From: Candidatus Heimdallarchaeota archaeon LC_3
Lineage (GTDB): Archaea; Asgardarchaeota; Heimdallarchaeia; Hodarchaeales; LC-3
DNA: 33,893 nt
NCBI GenBank assembly: GCA_001940645.1
Contig: MDVS01000036.1
Location: 1-33,893 of the forward strand
Reading direction: 5' to 3'
The position numbers were made by a program, and so were the translations under genes. Below the pieces are notes generated by a model. The model searched no databases. It saw only the letters and a list, made by a program, of their open reading frames with translations, and was not told the DNA's origin. Below are positions 8,045 to 15,478 of this stretch, piece by piece (the first letter of the stretch is position 1; each line of letters opens with the position of its first letter).

Positions 8045-8932
8045 TTACTCAAGTTGTATTACAAATTTCCTCTTTTTATAATAAATATAAAAGATAAGGA
8101 ATCCGCTTAATATTCCAAAAACATGAGCTAGATTTGGGTTTCCTTGACTATTTTGCCAAGTGATTAGAATATCAGATAACAAACTAATTGAATTATTAAA
8201 TAAATCGGTTTCTAATCCTAGGTTAACTAATGGATCTAAATAATAAAAAAGCGTTGCAAAATCTGCAAGAATTCTTTCTAATATCGAATATATTGATAAA
8301 ATAATATAAAAAGAGATGATTATTGTATAGAAGTTTAAAATTAAATTCCAAGAAATTTTTTTTCTTTTTACGTAAATTAAGGAAAAATAGAGAAACATTA
8401 ATAAAATTATCGTGTAAATTCCAATAATACTTCCTGATGCACCAGCTCCAGATATACCCATACTATCTTGGAGACAGGGGACGTTGCTATTTATGCTTGG
8501 GTCAAAATAAAAGCAATTCTTAAAATCATTAATATAAAATTTTAGAAAAATATTAATTAAGAAGATAAAAATCGATTCTATAACATTCGTAAATACTCCG
8601 ATAAAAAAAAATAGTATCAATCCTCTTTTAACTCCCAGAAAATAGAAAAAAGGTAATCCTATAACTGAAAAGTTTATAGAATTCGAATTTACATGTTCCT
8701 AGGAGTTATGGAAAAAAATTGATGTTATTAAAGTAATTGGATTAGGAATACTGTTATTAGCAAAGTCAATCGATTCTTTTCCTAATTTTAAATTTGGATC
8801 AATTTCAGTTATTAGTTGAAGAGTTAAAAAGAAAATTATAAGGAGAGAAGTAGTTATTAAAGAATAAACTGCATCTCTCGCGATAATAGGTTTATTAATA
8901 ATTATTTCATTTGTAAATATTTTTAATGGCAT
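8045..8932 (-). pseudogene. Rhomboid intramembrane serine protease interrupted by in-frame TAG
   Basis: One frame from ATG 8932 to the stop at 8045 encodes 295 residues with a single TAG at codon 78 (8699-8701). Rhomboids cleave transmembrane substrates with a Ser-His dyad within the membrane. The signatures are present on both sides of the stop: TSIFFHNS before it, EHVNSNSINF just after it, then GASG (S166 as nucleophile) and NLAHVFGILSGF (H270 as the dyad histidine). Family members commonly have a tryptophan at this point (H-x-x-W-x-H), so TGG to TAG is the likely change. Hydrophobic segments at about 22-40, 95-125, 165-185, 195-215 and 260-285 fit six-helix rhomboids. TAG ends other genes here, so general TAG recoding is unlikely. 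A base-calling error remains possible. Confidence 0.75.
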
Positions 8933-9335
8933 AATTTATTTGGAAAAGACATTGAAGTATTTATCAAATAATGGATTACTAAGAAACTATAGCATCGAAC
9001 TAGCTTGGATTATTTAATCATTTTTTATCAAAAATTTTCTTGTCCAGAATGTAAAATTTTTTAACAATCTGATATAATGATTTTAACGTTGAGTGTTTAA
9101 TCAATAAATCAATAGCACCTCTTAGAAAATAGAAAATAAAGAATAGTAAAGTTTTTATGTTATTAGCTCTAGTATTAACTTACTCCACAGGTTCATAGAT
9201 AGTTCCGAGCTAAGTGAAGATAACATTTTAGTATCGATTTAGATAAGAATATAGTTATTCGAAAATTCTTTTTGAGTTTTTTTTGTTTCGGAATTTCTGT
9301 GGACTTCTGGATACCCTCTTTAGGGAAGGGATCTT
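8933..9335 (+). other. Intergenic, divergent promoter region
   Basis: About 400 AT-rich bases between the divergent rhomboid and NYN genes, so both promoters should lie here. The end nearest the NYN gene contains GAAGGGA (about 9324-9330), a ribosome site. No coding frame or structured RNA was convincing. Confidence 0.4.
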
Positions 9336-10403
9336 TTGTATAGTCTCAACGATCACGATTTTCCAAAGAAAGCGGCTGTTCTCATTGATGGCGGATATTA
9401 TCGCGAATTAATTAAATCTTTAAGCATTGAATCGATCGATTTAATTAAATTTTCTGATGTTATTTCCCAACCAGCTTATCGTCTGCGTACTTTTTTTTTT
9501 GATGGACTAGTGCAGGACAATCAATCCTTTCACGATTTATTAAGACTTTTTGATCGTTTTGAGGTTATTTTAGGTGACGTTGTCGAAAGAACATTTAAAT
9601 GTAGTAAATGTGGAATTACAAATCATAGGTATGCCCAAAAGCGTGTGGATGTATCTTTAGCTGTAAAGATGGTTCATTTAGCTTCAACTAACCAGGTAGA
9701 CAAAATAATTCTAATTGCCGGGGATCAGGATTTTCTTCCAGCAATTGAGACAGCAAAACATGAGGGACCCATTATAAAACTATTATATAAAGAAGGAAGA
9801 ATTTCTGACAATTTGAAAAAAGCTGTTGATGAGAGACAGGAGTTCACCCGTCAATTTTTGGATGAAGACAATATAGAATATCAACTTACTGAATCACAAC
9901 AGCAAAAAGAAACATCTGATATAAAAAAGCTGGATCCAAAATCTGAAATTGTTACCCCAGAAAAAGATTTTATCGATTTAACTGAATCTATTGAAAAAAT
10001 ATTCAAAGAACATAATGAACCAAGAATATCCTTAGCAATATTAGGTGAAAAACTAAATAAACAGCTTCCTGATTGGAAAGAAAATTCCCCATCTAAAAAA
10101 CTAGGAGAAACACTTAAGAAATATCCTAACTTGGTTGATGTGAGTAAGATAGACAAAGTATACTATGTACAATTGAAAAGACCTGAAAAATTTTCTATAT
10201 CATTAAAACCATTAGAAAATCTCATAAAAGAGATAATCGAAGATTATTATAAGAATAATGACAAGAATCTATCTATCCAAGTCCTAGGTAATCTTCTGAA
10301 GAAAAAGAATTCAACTTGGAAATCGGATTATAATGTGAAACAGTTAAGTAATATTGTTCAAATACAAAAAATAGTTCTCAATAAGCCCAATAATTCAAAT
10401 TAA
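9336..10403 (+). CDS. NYN-domain nuclease with two C-terminal LOTUS-like domains
   Basis: A 355-aa protein. Residues about 10-165 form an NYN (PIN-like, LabA/DUF88) metal-dependent RNase domain. Its acidic residues are visible: D18 in VLIDGGYY, D105 in RVDVSLA, and D130/D132 in GDQDF. A CxxC at C89/C92 (FKCSKCG) sits in the insert typical of this subgroup. The C-terminal part holds two winged-helix-like repeats, about 210-285 (ISLAILGEKLNKQLPDW…) and 293-350 (LSIQVLGNLLKKKNSTW…), matching OST-HTH/LOTUS domains that bind RNA. The start is TTG at 9336, 6 bases after GAAGGGA. NYN plus LOTUS is known from LabA-like and MARF1-type proteins in RNA turnover and silencing. It has no obvious operon partners. 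Confidence 0.85.
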   Translation: MYSLNDHDFPKKAAVLIDGGYYRELIKSLSIESIDLIKFSDVISQPAYRLRTFFFDGLVQDNQSFHDLLRLFDRFEVILGDVVERTFKCSKCGITNHRYAQKRVDVSLAVKMVHLASTNQVDKIILIAGDQDFLPAIETAKHEGPIIKLLYKEGRISDNLKKAVDERQEFTRQFLDEDNIEYQLTESQQQKETSDIKKLDPKSEIVTPEKDFIDLTESIEKIFKEHNEPRISLAILGEKLNKQLPDWKENSPSKKLGETLKKYPNLVDVSKIDKVYYVQLKRPEKFSISLKPLENLIKEIIEDYYKNNDKNLSIQVLGNLLKKKNSTWKSDYNVKQLSNIVQIQKIVLNKPNNSN

Positions 10404-10422
10404 GACTTTTTAAAAATGTAGC

Positions 10423-10652
10423 TTTGGTCAATTTTTTCGTCAACGGGCTTGATAATGATGAGATTGATTTCCGGTTTAAATCCTATACTAGGATTATCTT
10501 CCGAAATTTGTGCACTACAAAATTTAATTCACGATGTTTGGATGCTTAGTGATTTTGCCTATCTTTTTTTTCGATTTTTTGAGGAGAACAACTCTTTACC
10601 CTCAGTATATCGGGTAAAAAATGTTAATAAATTTACTAATAGTAAATTTGAG
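10423..10652 (+). repeat. Dispersed repeat, copy 2
   Basis: Begins with the same TTTGGTCAATTTTTTC as copy 1, 20 bases after the NYN gene stop. It keeps a longer open frame (10449-10673, 74 codons) reading LGLSSEICALQ…YLFFRFFEENNSLPSVYRV. The same words occur, broken by stops, in copies 1 and 3. It lacks the TTAACCAATACAAA end. I treat the open frame as a remnant, not a gene. Confidence 0.65.
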
Positions 10653-11300
10653 AAAATTCTATATCCTAAGTAGATTTATTAATAATGATTCTATCTTTCA
10701 TATTCGAGAAATTATTAGAACTAAAATGAGAGTTTTTTTTAAATTCAATTAATTCAAACTCACTTATCTTTAATAATAAAGAAAAATTTTTATAGATTTA
10801 AGGGGATTTCGTTGATTTATCCATTGTTGTCTTTGTCAGAATAAATAATGCTTATCAAAAAAAATTTGATTTATATGGATAATGGTTGAATGGATTTGTG
10901 TCTTTTCATAAAGATGATTCAATAAATTTGTTATTTAAATTTTCTCTTGAAGACGAAAACATTGATATTAACTCTCTTTACTTTATCGAAGCTATCTAAA
11001 AATCAATTTTATTACTAAATCCCACTGTATTTTTTCACTAATATCAGATATCCTAAGCTTTAAAGATAAAATAGAACCAAAAATTGCTTTTTCCGATATT
11101 TTAGACTTCACAATTATTTTTTATTGAGAAAATACACCAATAAGTAATTCCATTCAATATCCAAGGATCTTTTAATGAGAATGTAATAGATTATCAAGAA
11201 ATCAAGCTAGATTTTCATACAAAGTTTCTAATACATTTATAAACTAAATTCTCATATAATTCATTTTTGAAGGATAACCTAATTTGAAGGAAAATGTGAA
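10653..11300 (+). other. Intergenic with possible decayed coding pieces
   Basis: Two neighbouring plus-strand pieces read like protein but are short and separated by stops. One is 10883-10999 (GFVSFHKDDSINLLFKFSL, then EDENIDINSLYFIEAI-stop). The other is 11035-11127 (SLISDILSFKDKIEPKIAF, then SDILDFTIIFY-stop). They could be scraps of the element that left repeat copy 2, or of another lost gene. The last 60 bases probably hold the MBL gene promoter and the ribosome site GAAGGAAA. Confidence 0.3.
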
Positions 11301-12143
11301 ATGGAAACTCTACCAGAAAGTGTAACGAGATTTGTTGGTTCCCACCCATCAATTTCTGTAGATGATGGGGGAGTGGTTGCTGGAACAATAGTTTTTAACG
11401 ATGAATCAGCTGTAATAGATACTCTTCTTTATTTCGAAGATGCAAAACAATTATTAAATTCATTGAAAAATAAGGACATAACTATTAAAGCAGTAATAAA
11501 CACCCATTGGCATGCAGACCATAATATGGGGAATCAATTTTTTGATCAATCAAAACTCATTTCACATGATAATTGTCCTTCTCTGATGAAAACGAGTGGG
11601 GAGAAAATGATTGAATCAGCAAAGAAGAATATTCCTGGAGAGGCTGAGCGACTTAAAGATTACAAGCAAGTTTTTCCAACCAAAACATTTTCGGATTCTT
11701 TAAACCTCCCTATTCATGATTCGAACTTAGTTTTATATCATATGCCGGGTCATACGCCTGATTCAATTGTTGCTTATCTTCCAGAACTTAAAATACTCTT
11801 TGCTGGTGATACAGTAATGGATTTACCTTATATTTGGCATGGAGATAGAAATTTTCTTTTGGATTCATTAAAAAAATTACACCGTATGGATATTGACTTG
11901 ATTATTCAGGGTCATGGACCAATATGCACGAAAGATAAACTTTTATTGGATATTCATTATTTAGAGAACATCAAGAAACTCGCTCAGGAATATATTAATG
12001 AAGAAAAACCAAAAGAAGATTTCTTAAAGGTTCCAATAAGTGAATGTTTTAACGAATACGAATCTTCGCTTCCCAAACCCTATGAGAAAGGAATTCATCC
12101 AAGTAACTTATCAAAAGTTTTTACAGAGACATTTAGTGAATAA
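11301..12143 (+). CDS. MBL-fold metallo-hydrolase
   Basis: A 280-aa cytoplasmic hydrolase of the metallo-beta-lactamase superfamily. The metal site is complete: H69-W-H71-A-D73-H74, H151 in MPGHTPDS, D170 in FAGDTVMD and H205 in IQGHGP, enough for a two-metal centre. Length and the GHTPDS and AGDT motifs match the general hydrolase group that includes glyoxalase-II-like and quinoprotein-relay-SoxH-like enzymes. The substrate cannot be read from sequence. ATG at 11301 follows a GAAGGAAA ribosome site. It is a single-gene unit between two copies of the dispersed repeat. The last codons of what looks like a paralog survive at 2367-2399. Confidence 0.85.
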   Translation: METLPESVTRFVGSHPSISVDDGGVVAGTIVFNDESAVIDTLLYFEDAKQLLNSLKNKDITIKAVINTHWHADHNMGNQFFDQSKLISHDNCPSLMKTSGEKMIESAKKNIPGEAERLKDYKQVFPTKTFSDSLNLPIHDSNLVLYHMPGHTPDSIVAYLPELKILFAGDTVMDLPYIWHGDRNFLLDSLKKLHRMDIDLIIQGHGPICTKDKLLLDIHYLENIKKLAQEYINEEKPKEDFLKVPISECFNEYESSLPKPYEKGIHPSNLSKVFTETFSE

Positions 12144-12180
12144 ATTGCTAATTTTCTTCTGTTGAATTAAAAGGTTCTTT

Positions 12181-12355
12181 GATCCGAAATTTGTCCACTA
12201 CAAAGTTTTATCTCTGCTGTTTGATTAGTTAGTAAATCTTCCTTACTTTTTTTCAGATTTTTTGAAGAGAGTAAGCATTTACCCTCAATATATAGGCCAA
12301 AAAAGTTTGCTAAATTTACTAATCGTCATTTGGGGTAATTTTTAACCAATACAAA
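12181..12355 (+). repeat. Dispersed repeat, copy 3 (5'-truncated)
   Basis: Starts inside the element at CCGAAATTTGT and runs to TTTTTAACCAATACAAA, sharing its right end with copy 1. The common frame reads EICPLQSFISAV-stop, then LFFRFFEESKHLPSIYRPKK and ends FTNRHLG-stop. It lies 37 bases after the MBL gene. Confidence 0.65.
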
Positions 12356-12436
12356 TTCACATTTCCTTTAAAAATTCATTTTTAAAATATAATTCTGCTA
12401 TTACCTCTATTGAGCTCGTTTAATCAAGGTGATAAA

Positions 12437-12601
12437 ATGGAAGAAAGTATAAAGATTACAAGACATAAAAAAGTGTTATCAAAAGATAATAGCTTGATTG
12501 AAGCTATTTATCTTTCTATTCTACCTTCTAATGTGATTATTTGGATGGGGGTCATTTTAGATAATTTTCTTAATGGTAATAGTTTATTTTTGCATACATA
12601 A
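12437..12601 (+). CDS. Small protein of 54 aa, unknown
   Basis: ATG at 12437 follows AAGGTGAT (12426-12433), a good ribosome site, and a TATA-like stretch TAAAATATAA lies about 50 bases upstream. The product starts MEESIKITRHKKVL and has a hydrophobic segment (IYLSILPSNVIIWMGVIL) that could be one membrane helix. The same frame is open to an earlier TTG at 12410, but the ribosome site favours 12437. No homology recognised. It could be the start of a gene truncated at its 3' end. Confidence 0.4.
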   Translation: MEESIKITRHKKVLSKDNSLIEAIYLSILPSNVIIWMGVILDNFLNGNSLFLHT

Positions 12602-12682
12602 CAAATCTACCTTCCTTTTTTTAAGGAAAGATAATTGGTTTGAATTCCTTTAAGAGATATTAAAGAGATATTAAATTCTAAT

Positions 12683-12973
12683 TTATTGATATTCATTAGC
12701 AGAAGGAGGTTCAATTTTTGAAAACCCTTTTCGTTTCCTTACTTCCTCAACAATTCTCCTAGCTAATCCACCCCCCTCAGCCTCAATTTTATAAATATCC
12801 CCAGGAACTTTCTCGTAATTAGAAAATGTCAATGGGGAAAATTTAAGATCTGAATATATTGATTGAAGTTCCTTACTGATCTCGAAAGATTCTGAATAAG
12901 GAACATTACAAAAGACTTCACTTTTTGTTGTTTTAATGATTATTCCTCTCAAATTACTTATAATTTTTCTCAC
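12683..12973 (-). CDS. Small protein of 96 aa, unknown
   Basis: A soluble 96-aa protein beginning with GTG at 12973 (MRKIISNLRG). A TATA-like AT-run lies 27 bases upstream, so it is probably leaderless. The C-terminal part contains a Gly-rich turn (AEGGGLARRIVEEVRKRKGF) followed by a short acidic/polar end. The mixed beta-alpha pattern and SxEVFCNVPYS do not match a family I know. It is divergent from the repeat-protein gene, with start codons only 16 bases apart if the GTG start of that gene is right. Confidence 0.5.
   Translation of the reverse strand: MRKIISNLRGIIIKTTKSEVFCNVPYSESFEISKELQSIYSDLKFSPLTFSNYEKVPGDIYKIEAEGGGLARRIVEEVRKRKGFSKIEPPSANEYQ
12958..12966 (+). promoter_or_regulatory. 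TATA box for the repeat-protein gene
   Basis: TTATAATTT centred about 28 bases before the GTG at 12990. It supports that start over the upstream ATG at 12936, and it lies inside the first codons of the divergent gene. Confidence 0.4.
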
Positions 12974-12989
12974 TGTTACTATTGAAATA

Positions 12990-13625
12990 GTGGTTATTTT
13001 TTATCAGCATAGAAATACAAGTCTTCTTAGAAAATATTCAGTTAAGGATGTTGAAACTGCTAAAAAAATATCTGATGGATCATTTTCTAGCTTGAAAGAA
13101 TATCAGGATGGTCTAAAAGTTGGTGCAATAAATAAAAGTCAACTAGATCTTGTTAAAAGGTATGAAGTGAAAACGTACAGCCTTGCAAATGAAATTCATA
13201 ATTCTGGTTTTCCTGACCACACATCTCTTTTAGAAGCCAAAGAATTAGGAGCAGAGAACATTTACCAATTCAATAAAATTAAAAAATTTAATCTTCAAAC
13301 TTATGAAGAAGTTCTCCAATTCGAGAAAGGCAATTTTTCTACAATTAAATCTTATCTTGAAGCTAAAGAATTGAATATTACCAATTATGGTGATCTTATT
13401 CTTTTCAAAAAATATAATTCAATTGACCGGGATTATTGTAAATCTAACCATCTTGCTGAAATCAGCTCTTTAATTAACAATTATATCGAAAAATTTCGTA
13501 AATGGCGATATAGCGATATTTATAATCAAGCTTTAGATAACATTATTACGAAAATTCTTTTAGCTAAAGATATTTTTACTAATAATTTAATTTATAGACA
13601 ATTGAATAGAAATAATCTAATTTAA
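12990..13625 (+). CDS. Protein with three helical repeats of about 42 residues
   Basis: With the GTG start the product is 211 aa. An ATG at 12936 would add 18 residues and make an N-terminal membrane helix, but would overlap the divergent gene by 38 bases. The body is a repeat: [DSK]G-x-F-x-[ST]-x-x-x-[YL]-x-EAKELG-x-x-N-x-x-x-[FL]-x-x-[FL]K-[KR]-[FY]-x-[LV]-x-TY. Units start near nucleotides 13074, 13203 and 13329, preceded by a half unit (KYSVKDVETAKKIS). AKELGAENIYQFNKIKKFNL and AKELNITNYGDLILFKKYN show the match. Such alpha-helical repeats usually make protein-binding solenoids. A helical tail follows to the end. I know no named family. A partner role with the divergent 96-aa protein is inferred from position only. 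Confidence 0.55.
   Translation: MVIFYQHRNTSLLRKYSVKDVETAKKISDGSFSSLKEYQDGLKVGAINKSQLDLVKRYEVKTYSLANEIHNSGFPDHTSLLEAKELGAENIYQFNKIKKFNLQTYEEVLQFEKGNFSTIKSYLEAKELNITNYGDLILFKKYNSIDRDYCKSNHLAEISSLINNYIEKFRKWRYSDIYNQALDNIITKILLAKDIFTNNLIYRQLNRNNLI
12996..13004 (-). promoter_or_regulatory. TATA box for the 96-aa protein gene
   Basis: On the minus strand ATAAAAAAT is centred 27 bases before the GTG at 12973. It lies inside the first codons of the plus-strand gene, so each promoter sits in the other gene. Confidence 0.4.
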
Positions 13626-13648
13626 ATGAATAATGGGATTTTTACAAA

Positions 13649-15037
13649 TTATTCTCTTCTCAAACTTATTATTGTTGTCTCAAAGTCAGCAAAAGTTATT
13701 ACATTAAAAAATGGGCCGAAAAGATTAAATGATAATAAAGAAGCAGATTTTTCAAATTGATATCTACTCAAGAAAGCAAATATTTTTTCACAGTTGTGAA
13801 ATAAACTCACAATTTGATCTACTTGAAAGTCAGGGGACTTTTCCCAGTTAGACAAATAAATATCAATATTTTTTTTAAATTCTTTAAAATAAAATTCTCT
13901 AAACCAATATCCGTTAATAAAATTACAAAAATAGAGAGCTATAAATCCAATTACAATTGCCAGAAAAAGAAAATCAATAAATTCATATGGCGATATAACA
14001 ATCCATAGAAGAAGGGCAATAAAAATAGGAAGAAGCATCCGTGTGATACTAAAAACCATTCTTTTAATTGGGGAGATAAGCATAATATTGTATAGGAATT
14101 CTAAAGTCTTGAATTGAATTTCTTCATTTTCATGCGATTTTATCTGCTCTAATAACTCGGTTGAAAAAATTAGAATAGAAAAAACTTCGATTTGAAAAGA
14201 CATAAAGATAGGATATCTGGCAGGATAAATAAAAATCCTTCTATCAGGTGATTTCTCATTTACAGTGTTAAGAATTCTTCGAATTTTGTAAAAATAATAA
14301 TAATATAATCCGAAAAGACCCGTTAAAAAGAAAACCATAAGAAAAAAGGCCGAATCATAACCAATAAACAATAGAAGAAAAAAAATTAATAATAAGTCCA
14401 TTAACATTGGAATCAGCAATATAAAAGAAGAAAATTTAGAAAAAATTACCTCATATTTGTCAAGACCAATAGTTTCAGAAAAGTTTCTATTTGAAACAAA
14501 GAAATTTAAGAAAATTAATACTGTAATCGTTACTAACGATACAATTAATAATTCTTCAACTGTTAAAGGAATTTCAAAAATTATTTGGATACTGGAAAGA
14601 CTTAGAAACCATAATATTGGTAAAAAAAACAAAAAAACGCTTAAAAATTTCTTTTGTTGAACTAATTTTTTGAATTTGGGGGTATCATAATGCAACATTG
14701 ATTTTTTAGCTGGGAGATCAGTCATAATGTTCTTAATTCTGTTCATTTCTTGATTAGAAAAAAATTCAGTATTTTCAAGATTAAGCGATTCTCTTTTCTT
14801 GATTAAACCAGTTTTTACAGCGATTAAATAGAAAATATACAATAAACCAAAATAAATTGCCAACAAAATTACTATTGTAATCAGTAAAACCGTATTAGAA
14901 TCAAAATCCATTTCATTCAGAATATTTTGAATCCTAGTGGTGATCAAATATGCAATAATTATACTAATGACAATTACAAAAATATGAACGCATATTTTAA
15001 AAAAAGTTATGTGTTTTGAATCATTATCAGACTGCAT
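13649..15037 (-). CDS. Large multi-pass membrane protein, unknown function
   Basis: A 462-aa protein with about eight hydrophobic segments: near residues 14-34, 50-75, 130-150, 158-178, 205-228, 230-250, 340-360 and 365-385. A soluble loop of about 55 residues follows the second (ESLNLENTEFFSNQEMNRI…). The C-terminal about 70 residues are soluble and amphipathic (FKEFKKNIDIYLSNWEKS…). ATG at 15037 follows AAGGTTA, a ribosome site. No transporter or enzyme motif was recognised. It converges on the repeat-protein gene, 23 bases between stops. Confidence 0.6.
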   Translation of the reverse strand: MQSDNDSKHITFFKICVHIFVIVISIIIAYLITTRIQNILNEMDFDSNTVLLITIVILLAIYFGLLYIFYLIAVKTGLIKKRESLNLENTEFFSNQEMNRIKNIMTDLPAKKSMLHYDTPKFKKLVQQKKFLSVFLFFLPILWFLSLSSIQIIFEIPLTVEELLIVSLVTITVLIFLNFFVSNRNFSETIGLDKYEVIFSKFSSFILLIPMLMDLLLIFFLLLFIGYDSAFFLMVFFLTGLFGLYYYYFYKIRRILNTVNEKSPDRRIFIYPARYPIFMSFQIEVFSILIFSTELLEQIKSHENEEIQFKTLEFLYNIMLISPIKRMVFSITRMLLPIFIALLLWIVISPYEFIDFLFLAIVIGFIALYFCNFINGYWFREFYFKEFKKNIDIYLSNWEKSPDFQVDQIVSLFHNCEKIFAFLSRYQFEKSASLLSFNLFGPFFNVITFADFETTIISLRRE

Positions 15038-15222
15038 AAGAATTTAACCTTAAAACAAATTTAACGTGAATTATTTAAAAACTACATGGATACAAGTGGT
15101 TAGATTGAATTTTAAAGCAAAATCAACAACTAATTACATTTTATTGAATTGATGTATATGTCTAACGTTTTTCCAACTAAAAGAAATTATTCCTTTGATA
15201 ATTCACAAAACGTCAAAAATAG

Positions 15223-15453
15223 GTGAATATCTACTGGATGAGAAGTGTTTCCTCATTTTCTCATTTCCTCATGGTTTTAAACCCGACTAATTTTAGAGAT
15301 GATGTTGACAGATTTCATAATGAATTCTTAAAAGCAAAAAATTTGAAAACACTGTATAAAACTCCCAAACCTTTTCCAGAAACAACAGAAAAGTATTACG
15401 CAGTTTATTTTGAAGATCCTGATCGAATTAAACTTGAAATATGTTACTATTAG
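15223..15453 (+). pseudogene. C-terminal remnant of a VOC/glyoxalase-family protein
   Basis: The last about 55 codons read NFRDDVDRFHNEFLKAKNLK and then YYAVYFEDPDRIKLEICYY, the classic final beta-alpha-beta of vicinal-oxygen-chelate domains, including the metal-ligand Glu in the KLE motif. VOC proteins are normally about 120-150 aa with an N-terminal half carrying the other metal ligands. Here the sequence upstream of about 15280 does not resemble that half, and the GTG-initiated 76-codon frame is too short. I therefore read it as a 5'-truncated gene. Confidence 0.6.
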
Positions 15454-15478
15454 ACGTTTTTTCTAAATTATTAATAAT

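Noticed and set aside
8699..8701. TAG read as pyrrolysine or another amino acid
   Set aside because: Other genes here (for example at 5270 and 20377) end in TAG, and the site best fits a lost Trp. No suppressor tRNA is visible in the window.
9310..9332. CCCT…AGGG inverted bases as a terminator hairpin
   Set aside because: The pairing is short and it overlaps the ribosome site of the NYN gene, where a terminator would make no sense.
10449..10673. 74-codon ORF as a real gene
   Set aside because: The same words recur with stops in the two other copies of the repeat and there is no ribosome site. Treated as part of the repeat.
12650..12675. Tandem duplication of about 12 bases (TTAAAGAGATAT)
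   Set aside because: Too short and AT-rich to mean more than slippage.
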